This document shows positions 19,459-29,875 of a DNA stretch of 64,000 nt, one piece after another. The DNA is from Nigrospora sphaerica (Eukaryota; Ascomycota; Sordariomycetes; Amphisphaeriales; Apiosporaceae). A program made the translations under genes and the position numbers. The first letter of the stretch is position 1. Every line of letters begins with the position of its first letter. The stretch covers positions 620,001 through 684,000 of the forward strand of contig JAGVVL010000021.1 in assembly GCA_018287875.1 (NCBI GenBank). The letters run 5' to 3'. Under the pieces are notes generated by a model, which saw only the letters and a program-made list of their open reading frames with translations, was not told the origin of the DNA and ran no database searches.

Positions 19459-19947
19459 ATTCCCTGCTTACGTAGCAACGCGGTCTCGGTTCCGGGCGTA
19501 CCGACAGCGGTATGCATCAATGCCCCGTCGGGAAGCCATGTGGACAGTAGTTTAACCTAGGAAACTTCGGAGAAGACCAACATTCGGGTCGTCCGAGTCT
19601 TGTGTCCTTGTTTGTGGCATCCCTTTTGCGGCGTCCCTTTTGCAGACGAGCTACCAGCCTTCACTCGGCAATGCAGATCATGAACTGCAATACGTCTGCG
19701 GCGAAGAAGCTTGTGCACGAGCAAACTCCGGTCCGCGCCATTTTCGGCGACGAGGTGTGCCGCAGGACCGGGAGCGAGGGAGCATCTCGCGACCACGCCC
19801 GGCACTCACAAGTTACCGTATGCTAACCGTTGTAGTTTAGAAAAAACTTTTCGAAACTGACCCCACACGGCGATAACTTCACAACTACGACTTTATAATC
19901 CACCGGATAGCCCGGAAACCGTTCCTAAGGCTATATTTAGCCTAGAA
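19459..19947. other. Intergenic, nothing recognised
   Basis: No domain, repeat or RNA gene seen between the pogo element and the small frame at 19948. Confidence 0.35.
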
Positions 19948-20205
19948 ATGGCTGACTCACCACTTCCGAGGCAAAGCGCGGATGGTGAGAGCCATCAACG
20001 GCCCGCCCCACCTCCTGAGCCGTCGCCTCCGGACTCGAGAACGTCATCGCCAAGCAGCCTCACAGCACCTAGACCTAGTCTAGATGCCATGCGCAGCGCG
20101 GTTGCTATCTTTAAACGCTTCCTAGCCGGTGAACCGGATATGGCAGCTATAGCCGCAGCCGCTCAAACCGCTATATGTCGCACCACAGCGGCACTGGCAG
20201 GATAG
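19948..20205 (+). CDS. Hypothetical small proline-rich protein
   Basis: 85 codons from ATG 19948. The first half is proline/serine-rich and disordered; the second half is a possible amphipathic helix (MRSAVAIFKRFLAGEPDMAA). No family recognised. Its 3' end overlaps the relic of the first DDE family on the other strand (from 20228), so it may be chance. Confidence 0.25.
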   Translation: MADSPLPRQSADGESHQRPAPPPEPSPPDSRTSSPSSLTAPRPSLDAMRSAVAIFKRFLAGEPDMAAIAAAAQTAICRTTAALAG

Positions 20206-20224
20206 TAACGGACTTCAAGGTTGT

Positions 20225-20335
20225 TCATTAAAGGAAAACTAACGCAAGGAAAGATGCCAGACATGGCAGACTATATACTGAAGCTTGCCAGGGCTCCTGT
20301 GGAGCTTCTCACGTGACTCCACTAACAGGTTGTCG
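20225..20335 (-). repeat. Relic of the first DDE family's 5' end
   Basis: On the minus strand the sequence around TCACGTGAGAAGCT, GTATATAGTCTGCCATGTCT and TTTAATGAACAACCTTGAA matches 490-625 of the first transposon. The coding similarity ends soon after the ATG, so only the promoter and first codons remain. Confidence 0.65.
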
Positions 20336-21690
20336 ACCTTGGGAATACCCTCACGGCGCGACAGGTAGGAATTTCGTTGCTTTTTTGCCTTCTTATGCAA
20401 GATCTGCTTGAATGACTTTGGATCGTAATTGCGTCGATCGGCGAAAATCGTGGGGTGGTAGGCTAGATGACGATGCGATGCGCTGATGGAAATATCCACA
20501 CGAGACGCGACCATGGAGTCTATAGGGCGGGCGGGCTCTGGGGCCAGCCTTGGCGCTACTAATAAGAGCCCGGGTGCAGACTATGCGCGTTGTTTTGGCT
20601 GGTCGCAGCGGTACTTCCATGTCTCTGGAATTCGTGGCGCAGGCAATTCCGGGACCCGTACGCGTCTCAGCTCTGATTAACTAGCCAGGAAGGAGCCAAA
20701 CCGGGGAAGCGCGTTACTTATACAGTAACTCACTGTATAGTTAGCACATGATACTCTCGATAGCGGTAAAAAATAACCAGCCTAAGAGATTTTCCCGTGG
20801 CTTCCTAGTCCTACGGAAGATTTTATGTGTTTTCTCTACATGTGAAAGGTGCGGGATATGGCATCGGTCTTTAAATAAAGAGATCTTAATCTAGGCGCCA
20901 GCATGTAAAGCTTAAATTGGTCTCGAGGAACTGACCTCAAGACGCCCATACAATTAATTAACGCTCTGACTAAGCTGTGAGGACCCCCCTCCCTCCCCCC
21001 CCCCCCTCTCCCTCCCCTCCACACCCCCCTTTAACTGTTTGCCTCTCTCCCTGTTGGTCACCTTCCTAGCATCTTTTACCTCTTTAATCTACCACGTGGC
21101 GATACGCGTTTAAGAAGTATTAGAAAGGTCACGTGTAACCAAGCCTCCCTGCTCCTCTTAATCCGTATTTTCGACCCTAATGGCATTCAAAGAGGCCTTG
21201 TCCTTCTACCTAGGAACAGGGTGGTGTCCTTATTATACCATAAAAGTTCGCAACCCTAGGACATATAACGGCTGGCATAAAAGAGGACCTAGGCATGCTT
21301 CCGAGTAGTGATGGTAGTAATCGTGGTGGGTAGACCTCAGATATCTATTTCAGATGATGGAAAAGACGACGAGGAACGTGAGACTCGCTTGGACGAAGAG
21401 CCACGGCCTTCTTATACGCTAATCTATCCTTTTAACGAAAAAATCGATGCCAGGTGCTACAGTGATTCCCTCTCATAGTGGCTGGAACTGGTTATGAACC
21501 CTGTGGCGGTAAATACCTGCCGTGACTAGAGAGAGAGAGAGTACACATGGGTTCTGGAGTTGTTGATCTTGGCATACGCCATAGTGCCACGGTTTGCCAT
21601 TGGCACAACAAGTAGGGGGTCAAACAGAAGGTCAAGCGTAAGCTACCAGCTGCGGCGCTGGCGGCGCTGCTGGATTGTTCGGGGAGCCCC
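20336..21690. other. Intergenic with C-rich and GA simple repeats
   Basis: Holds a pyrimidine-rich low-complexity tract (about 20981-21031, mostly C with interspersed T) and a short GA run (21529-21540). No gene is supported. Confidence 0.4.
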
Positions 21691-22120
21691 TATTATTATT
21701 ATTATTCTTCTTCTTCTTACACCTAGCGACCTATTTAGGCCATGAGGACCCCCTGCGCATCTAAGCCTAGGAAAACCGTTCCGGGCTGACGTCCGGCCGG
21801 GTGAAAAACCTAGGTTCCGCTGCGTCGTACCGCTTCTATCTACTCTTTGACCTGCCATACCGAGATCGGGCTCAGCGCGCCCGCTTCCTAGCTGATAAGT
21901 TGATTCGCTAGCTGGAACATGTCCAGCCTTCCGGAGCGGAGTAGCCATCTCGCGATAATTCCTGCTTTTCCTGGGGTGTCGAGCATCCCGTCCGTGTCTA
22001 TCGGTTCTCCTAGAGCTTGGGCGAGATGCTCTCGTCTTTCTCTTTCCCGTGGGCAGAAAACGAGGATATGCCGGGCGGTCTCCCTGCCCTGACCGCAGAC
22101 GCACCAGGGGCTGTCGAAGC

Positions 22121-25075
22121 CTAGAACCCTACGCTTGAAAAGAAGTCTCGCAGCCCAATCTTGCCAGTCCTCGCTTGAACGAGGATGGAGCTCTCCGCCT
22201 TATGGAGTCCCTTATTGAGCTTGAGGACGTGCTTATCTGGCGGCATCTTAGTTGCTGCCGGGGCTCGTGCTGTTCGATTTTGCTGCGTTTGCTGCCATCT
22301 CTGAAACCAGTATCTCTCCTCAGCCTTGTGTGCTGAGTCTCCAGCTAGCCATTCGTCTAGCCACCTCTTGCGATTGGGAGCGTCGGGGCCTTTCAGTCTG
22401 CACCGGCGAGTCGGTCTTGTTAGGATCCATCTAGCTGCGCTATCGCATCTCGCTTGGATGAGTGATGCGATACGCGGCTGTTGGAGCCTCTCTTCCGATG
22501 CCGCCACCCTTCTGTTGAGCCACGTGTCTAAGGGGGACACGTAAGCTTCTGTTTCTAGTACTGCGGTGGCCGTGGCTTTGAAAGCTCCTGTGACCTTTCG
22601 GAGGCACTCTGTCTGGACGTCGTTGAGTGCCTTGGCTCTATTTTTCGAGATCTGGCGGTGCCACTCTGAAGCTCCATAGCCTATCGCAGACCGTACGACG
22701 GCTGTATAGACTTGGCGGGCTCGCTGGAGAGACGCGCCCCATGTCGAGCCGGCTATCCGGTCCAGAGCATAGACCTGCGTCGCCATCTTCTTCGATATCG
22801 ACTGGATGTGGACGTCCCAGCGGAGACGTCTATCCACCTGGATGCCAAGGACGCGGCAGGAGTCTTCTGGTTCGATTTCGTGACCTTCTAAGGCTATCTT
22901 TATGTCCGGACCTTTCCGTCTTCGAGAGAAGTGGACTAGGTGATATTTCTGGACTGCAAAGGTCATGCCGTGGCTGACTGCCCATTCTTTGCAGACCCTA
23001 TGAGCGGCTTCTAGCCGCTCGCAGGTCTGCTCTGGGTTTAAGCCGAAGCCCACGAGGTTTGTGTCGTCTGCGAAGGCTATAGTGGCTATCCCTGGTACGG
23101 CGCGGAGAGCCTTATAGAGACCGGCTGTATAAAGGCAGAAGAGGATAGGCGATAGGGGTGAGCCCTGCGGGACGCCTGCTGGGACTAGGATCTCGTCCGA
23201 TTCCTGGCCGTCGAAGAATAACGTGGTGGACCGGTTAGATAGGAAGCTTCGGATCCAGCTGATAGTCCATATAGGGACCCTCAGCGCTCGCAGGTTAGCG
23301 AGGAGCCTTCCATGGTCGACGGAGTCGAAAGCGCCTGAGATATCCAGCGATAGAAGGGTTGCTGCACCTCCATGTTTCCAGGCTGTGCGGACTAGGTCCG
23401 TTAGTAACCGCAAGGCCGTTTCCGTGGAGCGGCCTTTCCGGTTGCCCATCTGTTCGTCCGGGAGCAGTCCATTCTCTTCGGCAAAGCTAGCTAGTCGTTG
23501 CGCTAGTAGGCTCTCGATCGTTTTCCCTATAGTGTTAAGCAGCGCGATAGGTCTCCATCCGCCGGCTTGGTGGTACTCGTTTGGCTGCTTTCCTGGCTTC
23601 CGGAGGATAACGGTGACTGCTTTGCGGAACGCTCTTGGATAGTATCCTATATGCCAGCACGCTTCCGCTAGGGAGGCCAAGGCCTGGAAGAGGGGCTTTC
23701 CTAGGCGTTTAAGGAATCCGTTTGGAAGCTGGTCTGGCCCAGGCGCCTTCCACTGGCCTACTTTAGTGAGGACGTCTTGGACTTGTTCTGCTGTCACCTT
23801 ACTGTCCATATCGAGAGGCGCTGCGAGCCGGTTCGTTGTTCGGAAGCCGGTGTACGTAGCCTTAGGGAGGGGATAGAACCTCTCTCGGAAGGCCTCTGTT
23901 TTCTCCTTATGGGTCGTTGCTACGCCACGCGGTGTGTAGAGCGTAGGGACTGCTGGGGGTAACGGCGGCGCCGCTCCTTCTGTTCTAGCCCATCTCGCGA
24001 TATTCCAGACGCCAGCTGGCTGGCTAGACGCCTCGTGGAGCATATGTCTCCAGGACGCCGTCTTAGCTTCTCGGATTGCTTTCTTCTTTAAGAGAGTTGA
24101 CTGCCGGAGGGCTCGCCAAGCTGCGTCCGTCCTATCGGAAAGCCATGTCCGCTGGGCTCCTCGCTCCTTCTCTATAGCTTCTTCTGTCTCGCGGTTCCAC
24201 CAGGCTTTACCTCTCCCTTTAGAGTAGCGGAGGGGGGCAACTAGGTCGGCTATCCGAGTTAATTCCTTAGTTAACGTTTCGGTGTAGCTATCGATTTCTT
24301 CTGGTGTCTCGAGTCGCCCTGGCTGTGGTAGGTGTGCCGCTTCTGCCTTCGCCTGGTCATAGTCAGCTGTTTTCCAGCTGCGTCGTGGCCTGTCTTGGCG
24401 GTCTGTACGGGGTCCAGCCACGCGTATCACCTGGGGGAGGTGATCGGATCCAGCAAATGGGGCATACCCGTCGTAGGCAGCTCGGAGATCGTCCGTGGCC
24501 CACGCTAAGTCGATCGTGGAGTCCATGCACCCTCTTCGAGTCCATGTCGGTGTTCCAGGGGGAGTGATCAGCTGGAGTCTCCAGGATTCTGCTAGCTGGA
24601 GCAGCTTGTTAGCTGCATTATGGGGTCGGACGTTGTATCCTCCCCAGACGGGGTGGTGGACGTTGAAGTCTCCCACGAGGACTGTTCGTCTTGGCTGGGG
24701 TTCGGCATGGAGGGCTTCGATAGCGGGCAGGTCCGATCTGCTGGTGGACCCAGGGGGAGGCGAGTACATGCAGACGACCGTTATAGGACCGTCTGGTAGT
24801 TGGATTGTGATACGACACCTATCTGGCTGCGCCTCGTATGTCCACTGCGCTGGGGTGTACTTCTTATTAATATAGATGCATGCCCTACCTCCCTCGATCG
24901 CGTAAAGTAGGTAGTACGGAGAGGATCTTGGGCAGTAGGTGGTCGGCATGTGTGGGTTTCGCCAGGGCTCTTGGATAGCCAGGACGTCGTACTCTTCGGA
25001 GATGGCATCGACTGCTGGGATCTGTGCTTTCTTGCTTTTCTGCGTGTTCCAGTGTAGGATCCTTAGCGCTGTCAT
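22121..25075 (-). CDS. LINE ORF2: APE-type endonuclease and reverse transcriptase
   Basis: 984 codons. The N-terminal apurinic-type endonuclease shows LRILHWNTQKSK, AIQEPWRNP, TVLVGDFNVHHPVWGG and AGSDHLPQ. It is followed by the RT with WRPIALLNTIGKTIESLLA, SLDISGAFDSVDH, GVPQGSPLSPILF and the catalytic FADDTN at about residue 667. No RNase H domain is visible. After the stop at 22121 another frame continues with CVCGQGRETARHILVFC, the C-terminal zinc motif of this clade, to a stop at 21888-21890, so one base appears to be missing around 22137-22145. The endonuclease nicks the target and the RT copies RNA onto it. Confidence 0.92.
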   Translation of the reverse strand: MTALRILHWNTQKSKKAQIPAVDAISEEYDVLAIQEPWRNPHMPTTYCPRSSPYYLLYAIEGGRACIYINKKYTPAQWTYEAQPDRCRITIQLPDGPITVVCMYSPPPGSTSRSDLPAIEALHAEPQPRRTVLVGDFNVHHPVWGGYNVRPHNAANKLLQLAESWRLQLITPPGTPTWTRRGCMDSTIDLAWATDDLRAAYDGYAPFAGSDHLPQVIRVAGPRTDRQDRPRRSWKTADYDQAKAEAAHLPQPGRLETPEEIDSYTETLTKELTRIADLVAPLRYSKGRGKAWWNRETEEAIEKERGAQRTWLSDRTDAAWRALRQSTLLKKKAIREAKTASWRHMLHEASSQPAGVWNIARWARTEGAAPPLPPAVPTLYTPRGVATTHKEKTEAFRERFYPLPKATYTGFRTTNRLAAPLDMDSKVTAEQVQDVLTKVGQWKAPGPDQLPNGFLKRLGKPLFQALASLAEACWHIGYYPRAFRKAVTVILRKPGKQPNEYHQAGGWRPIALLNTIGKTIESLLAQRLASFAEENGLLPDEQMGNRKGRSTETALRLLTDLVRTAWKHGGAATLLSLDISGAFDSVDHGRLLANLRALRVPIWTISWIRSFLSNRSTTLFFDGQESDEILVPAGVPQGSPLSPILFCLYTAGLYKALRAVPGIATIAFADDTNLVGFGLNPEQTCERLEAAHRVCKEWAVSHGMTFAVQKYHLVHFSRRRKGPDIKIALEGHEIEPEDSCRVLGIQVDRRLRWDVHIQSISKKMATQVYALDRIAGSTWGASLQRARQVYTAVVRSAIGYGASEWHRQISKNRAKALNDVQTECLRKVTGAFKATATAVLETEAYVSPLDTWLNRRVAASEERLQQPRIASLIQARCDSAARWILTRPTRRCRLKGPDAPNRKRWLDEWLAGDSAHKAEERYWFQRWQQTQQNRTARAPAATKMPPDKHVLKLNKGLHKAESSILVQARTGKIGLRDFFSSVGF

Positions 25076-25767
25076 GGTCGAGCGTGGATGCTGTTTAGTG
25101 TTGACTCCGGTGTTTCGATGTCCATGTCGTCTGTCTCTTCGTGGGTTCTGTTGCGGTCTCTGCCAGTGCTTCTAGTACGGCAGCTGGTTGCTCGACGCTT
25201 CCGCGGCTGTACTGTCTGCCAGTCCTCGGCTGTTGGCTTAGGGGGTTCTTGCGAGGGCAGTGCGAATCCCTTCGGTCTCGTGACATAAGTAGCCTTGGCG
25301 ATCTGGACCTGCTCCTGGCGGACTGGACACTCCTTAGACCACGCAGTGTGTGGTCCTCGGCATGCTGGACAGCAGTACCGGCTCTTATTCTCGGCTTCTG
25401 GGCATTCTTTATCGTCATGCTTTGTTGAAGAGCAGAGCCCGCACCTGCGTGCGTGGCGGCAGACACGGGCGATATGTCCATAACGGTAGCAGTGGTAGCA
25501 TTGCTTAAGCTGTGCTCCTTCGGCGAATGGCTCGCATGGATAGTAGCCATACTGCCAAATAAGGCCGTCTCGGCATAGCTGTTCCGCTTGTTGAACCGTG
25601 GGTACTGCAATATATAGGGCCGTGACCTTCCTAGACGAGGTCTTAGCGTTGCGAGGGAGCTTGGCCTCCAGGACGTCGATAGGGCCGCCGGGCTGGTTCC
25701 GGGTACAGGCTAATAGACGCAATGCTCCTGTACATGGTTGGTTCGAAGCCCGTGGAAGAGTTATGAC
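25072..25767 (-). CDS. LINE ORF1 (partial), zinc-knuckle nucleic-acid-binding protein
   Basis: Open from about 25767 with no supported ATG, so the N-terminus is missing. It contains three consecutive cysteine/histidine zinc knuckles of retrotransposon ORF1/Gag type: CYHCYRYGHIARVC, CGLCSSTKHDDKEC and CCPACRGPHTAWSKEC, followed by a basic tail. ORF1 proteins bind the element RNA and form the RNP with ORF2. The stop overlaps the ORF2 start as ATGA (25075-25072), suggesting coupled translation. Confidence 0.85.
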   Translation of the reverse strand, partial: VITLPRASNQPCTGALRLLACTRNQPGGPIDVLEAKLPRNAKTSSRKVTALYIAVPTVQQAEQLCRDGLIWQYGYYPCEPFAEGAQLKQCYHCYRYGHIARVCRHARRCGLCSSTKHDDKECPEAENKSRYCCPACRGPHTAWSKECPVRQEQVQIAKATYVTRPKGFALPSQEPPKPTAEDWQTVQPRKRRATSCRTRSTGRDRNRTHEETDDMDIETPESTLNSIHARP

Positions 25768-25785
25768 CGTGCATGGTCCTTACTA

Positions 25786-26719
25786 ATAAAACCTTTATTA
25801 TAACTGATTAGACCAGATCCAGTGTGTGAGGTTGGGTAGTGCGTGTAAAATCAATAAAAAGGAGCAGTATTTTGAAGGAGCCTACCCGGTCCTTCCAAAC
25901 AGGAGCGATCAGCAAATCAGATCAAATTTGCCGTTGCTGCACGGGAGTGTGCATTAGTCTTCGACTGCCTTCAATCAAGCGCAGCCAAGGGTTGACTGCC
26001 GTAGTGGCAAAGGGTGCAACCAGCTAACGGGTGTTGAAAATGCGTGATCGTGGTGTTGCTTCCGAAGCCCACGGCGAAGTGCGTTACCTTGTGTCTTTTG
26101 AATCGCAAATTCAAGCGAGCTCAATACATATCTAGATTGAGAATCGTCACTGGGAATCTCCCGATCCCGGACGAGTTCTTGAATTGCGGTCGTTTCCCTT
26201 CAATATCCGGGGCGACCATTGAAAAGCCTCGGACGCGCAAATTGCGGCACATGAGATGAGAACTGCGTGTCTGAGATAGCCGCTTCTCTATGATGTCTTG
26301 CTCGCCGTTTGCTCGCCGTTTGTTCGCCGTTTTAGAAAGGCACTCATAGAGACCTATCCAATTGCAGCTCCAGCTGTTGCTCCTGCTGCTCCACCATCGA
26401 GTCCGGCTGCTCCTCTGCCGCCTACCACTTGGAGGCTGCGAACGTATTTCCTCAATATCTTGATTTTCGCATCACTATTCTTCCTCTACACATTGTCCTC
26501 AATTCTGACGCTTCTCCTCAGCTCCTTCAACCTCTTAATGGACCTCAACGAGAAAGACATTTGACTATGAAAATGAAAATAGGAGCATCTTAATTTGAAA
26601 CTCAACAAAATCCGGGTCTACGTATCCTCTCTAGAAAGTTAGCGGCATAACATCATGGTGGTGCTTCATCCAGATGCTGCTAAGGCTGATGAAAGGTAAT
26701 CACAATGCCCCAGCTCGTA
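25786..26719. other. Intergenic, nothing firm
   Basis: Includes a threefold repeat of GCTCGCCGTTTG-like 12-mers at 26305-26334. The small frame 26298-26564 encodes an Ala/Pro stretch then a hydrophobic helix, but with no supporting similarity I do not call it a gene. Confidence 0.35.
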
Positions 26720-27061
26720 CTATGCAGGTACTGCAATTTTTTTTTTACCTCCGGCTCCAGAAGTGCTGTTACTAGAAAACGGACGCTGAACCTGAACTTC
26801 ACTGTATTGTCCAAAGCCTGGCAGATTGCCCACGTCGTCGATTTCGTCCTGAGGTAACTCCGCCAGTTCACTGAGCACACTTTCAGGCTCCGTGGTCGGG
26901 TTTCCCTCCGTTGGAATCGTTGGCTTCGTTGGAGTTGCTGGCGGTGTTTTTCTTTGCAGTTCATGGTTTTGTGGATTAAGATAGCCCGGTGCTTCAGCGA
27001 GTCCCTGTTGATGCATAGCGATGGCCACATCGGTTCGCCACGGTTGGTGTCCTTTTGCGCG
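26720..27061 (-). CDS. Hypothetical protein, low support
   Basis: Frame of about 114 codons from an ATG near 27061 (MRAKGHQPWRTDVAIAMHQQ) to 26720. It has a Thr/Pro-rich middle and an acidic segment (SELAELPQDEIDDV), ending in a GGKKK tail. No family recognised. The composition is protein-like, but it could be a fragment of a mobile element. Confidence 0.3.
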   Translation of the reverse strand, partial: RAKGHQPWRTDVAIAMHQQGLAEAPGYLNPQNHELQRKTPPATPTKPTIPTEGNPTTEPESVLSELAELPQDEIDDVGNLPGFGQYSEVQVQRPFSSNSTSGAGGKKKIAVPA

Positions 27062-28566
27062 CATTCGGCTTGCGCCGCGCCGCATCTGTTTTCGGTCCCC
27101 GATTCGCACTTTCTACTACGTCCACTTCCTGCTTCCGCATCCTTTCCTGCCTCCTACTTCGTCCGCTTCTGCTTCGTCTGGTTACTGCTCACATGCTGCT
27201 TGTACACCACGCCGCGTCTGACTCCATCTCCCGGTCCTGCCCCATATAAAACCCTCCCGTGTTAGTTTTGGCCGTTCTGGATCGGATCGATTGTGACATG
27301 TAGCCATGGGTTGCTTTTAACTGTGTTTGGCGCTCGTAGGGCAGTGCGGCCGATAGGATCTCGTGTCGCTTCTGGGTGTGCTCCGTTTCTTATGGACATC
27401 AGTCGCATCTGGCGTACTCGGCTCTTCCTATTCCGCCCATCTCCCGCTTCCACTTCCTTCTTCCATTTCCTTCTTCCACTTCCTTCTTCCACTTCCTTCT
27501 TCCACTTCCTTCTTCCACTTCCTTCTTCCACTTCCTTCTTCCACTTCCTTCGTCGTCTTGTTCCTTATCCGCCCCCTTCCTGTATCAGCTGCTTCCGGCT
27601 CCGACTGCTTACTGCTTCTTCCGCTCTTTGCTTCACCTGAGTTCTGTTTCGCCCGCTTCCTGATCCATCCTAGTTCCCCCTGCATGTGCCAGTATCCGTT
27701 TCCAGGTATTTGGGCCAAAACGCAACATCCTTCTCTCGACAGGTCAGGGAAGGACTATAGCGGTTTCTGTCCATAATAGCGTCTTTCCGTCGTAGCTTCT
27801 GTTCATCGCAGTGGTGGCATCTTTCGTCAGTGACTTCTGCCTATATCAGCTCCTTTTTTGACTGTTCCCTTTTTTGCTTCGTTTGTTTCGTCCCTTGTGC
27901 CTTGCTCAAGTGTCGGCGCTGGAAGAGCTTTCAGTCACTTGGATCCAAAAGACCCTTTCGCCCGACATGCGGCTAGCAGGGCGCTAGTGGGTTGTTCGGG
28001 CTCTGAACATAGACCCAACAAGTCACGAAAGGCCTGCCCTTTATTGAAAGCTTGACATCACGATTACCGCCACGCTGATAAAATTGGACGCGTGCTAGCA
28101 AAAGAAAGAATAAATTCGGGTCGTAAAGGTGCTCAACTTGTTATATGGTCGTACAAATAGGTCTTGTCTACCCGTACTGAACCATTAGCTGAGCCGGAAT
28201 ATATTACATACTTTTGGGCTGACTGCGCCACTTCCACTCTGTCAATCCTTACGCGATTTCCCTTACAGTTCTCATCTAATGATGCCTTGCCAAATTGCGC
28301 TGCTGGCATATATTGCTTTGAATCTCTCGTTTGCATCATGCTGTTTGTTTGCTAGAAGGCATGGCGTGGTCGCGGCGTTTGATGTGTTCCGATCCGGCGA
28401 TCCGTTGCATAAGAACGCGGGGTTACCTATGAAACCTAATTCTACTTGAGCGCCCGAGAAGATGATACTGTCTGTTGTCGTGGCAATCGCGACAGAAATT
28501 GAACAGCAAACCAGCAGTTCGTATACCAAGTGCATCTGGTTGCAAAGACACTAATGTGTGCAGGAG
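27062..28566. other. Intergenic, pyrimidine-rich, upstream of BTB gene
   Basis: Contains the minisatellite and C/T-rich surroundings (27100-27900). No gene is supported. The end (CTAATGTGTGCAG at 28551-28563) resembles an intron 3' end, so the BTB gene at 28567 might have an upstream non-coding or short coding exon that I cannot place. Confidence 0.35.
27447..27550. repeat. 13-bp minisatellite, eight units
   Basis: Eight head-to-tail copies of CTTCCACTTCCTT, one with a single C-to-T difference in unit 2 (27460-27472). Because 13 is not a multiple of three, all frames stay open with a 39-base period, giving spurious long frames on both strands. Polypyrimidine/polypurine asymmetry is strong. 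Confidence 0.95.
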
Positions 28567-29875
28567 ATGGCTAATTCGTCTACGGCGTGTGGAATGCTTG
28601 ATTTCGCTCCTGTGTTTAGCCAAGCCGACGGAAACACGGCTGGCGAGAGTACAGACACGGACGAAAAATATCTCAACGATCTTGCGAGTCGCGCAGAATA
28701 TGAAACAGATTTCAACAGCGGCAGAGGCGATATCAAACTCATTGTAAAGCGCGACGACGTAGACGAATCAGGACTCGAAGGATTCAGGGCATCCTCAACG
28801 GCGATGATACGGGCTTGTAGGCCTTGGGAACGCATGCTGGCCGGCCCATTTGCCGAGGCACAATCCAACCATCCGAAGATTCTGGACTATAAGGAGGAAG
28901 GCTATGTCTCAGTGAAGATCGTAATGGACATCATCCATCTTCGATTTTCCGAAGTGCCCTCGACACTGGCGTTGCGCACTCTAACAGATCTCGTTATCTT
29001 CTCCGACAAATACATGCTCACGGCTATGATGGCGCCGTGGGTGAGGGGTTGGGTGGAACCTCTCTATCCAACAATCGAAACAGAGGGAAACGAGCATTCC
29101 TGGCTTTGGATATCTTGGGAATGCGGCTTGATCAACATATTCGAACCACTTCTGCACAGGCTATGTATGGACGCGTCAACCACTGGCGATCTGCTCGAAG
29201 ACCCTCAACATGTTTTCTCATCCGAGCTTGATCACTTGATCCGCGGAAAGGACGAAAGCCAAAAGGAATACATAGACGATGTTTTGCCGGGAAATATCAG
29301 CCACCGTGCTTTAGGTGTTGGTACCTGTTTGCCGCCAGGCGTTGAAGGTACGTTATAACGTATTTCAAATTAGCTTGAAACTAATGATACTTCAAGACAG
29401 CGTGACGGCGAAAAGACATGCAATGGTGGCGAAAACACTCGAGGTTATTTACGAATACGCCAGTAAACTTTCGCGTGCGGCCCACAATCGGGTGTTGCCA
29501 AACACCGAGAAGCCGGTGTCGGATGACCGGAAGGATATAGCAAGTCTGTGCTCGGATCAAAAGAACGATTGCGTAATCCTCCAGCTTGGGTCTCTGCTGT
29601 GTGCTTTGGATTCCCAGGGCCTGTGGCCGAGGAAAGACCCGAACGATATCCATGAGCCCCAGCCAATTACACAAGTTGCTTTCAAGCATTCGCTTGTCGG
29701 GCTGCCAGGACAACGACTTGAGCAATTCCCACAGCCACCACCGCTCGTCTGGGAAGTCCACTCGGTCGACTTGTGGCCCCTTTACAGGGATCATCAAGCA
29801 GATTTTGGAACTATCTTCCCGGAGCAACGGCTTAAGCAGCGCGCAGATAACTCACTTGATGACTCAGAGCGCTAA
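28567..29875 (+). CDS. BTB/POZ-domain protein, two exons
   Basis: Exon 1 28567-29347, intron 29348-29396 (49 bp, GTACGT...TTCAAG, branch-like CTAATGA), exon 2 29397-29875. The splice is phase 1 and keeps the frame exactly, giving 419 residues. The BTB fold lies in exon 1: GDIKLIVKRD, FRASSTAMIRACRPWERML, then VSVKIVMDIIHLRFSEVPSTL, LADKY-like FSDKYMLTAM and the W-rich PWVRGWVEPL, typical of fungal BTB proteins of the 'induced by/conserved fungal' type. Such proteins usually mediate protein-protein contacts, often as Cullin-3 adaptors. Exon 2 has no known domain. ATG 28567 is the first in-frame start; a possible upstream intron ends just before it. Confidence 0.75.

Larger units (their letters stand above)
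21691..25785 (-). mobile_element. Non-LTR retrotransposon (LINE, I/Tad-like), 5' truncated
   Basis: About 4.1 kb on the minus strand with the end of ORF1, ORF2 encoding endonuclease and reverse transcriptase, a ~170-bp 3' UTR and a tail of AAG then AAT trinucleotides (21691-21718 on the plus strand, read as TATTATT...CTTCTTC). The 5' boundary is set by loss of coding signal near 25770-25785, inside ORF1. ORF2 has one apparent single-base loss near its end. A 3' scrap of a sister copy lies at 2418-2510. I could not identify the target duplication. Confidence 0.88.

Noticed and set aside
27447..27550. CRISPR-like array or repeat-protein gene
   Set aside because: Units are directly adjacent with no spacers; long frames arise only from the 13-bp period.
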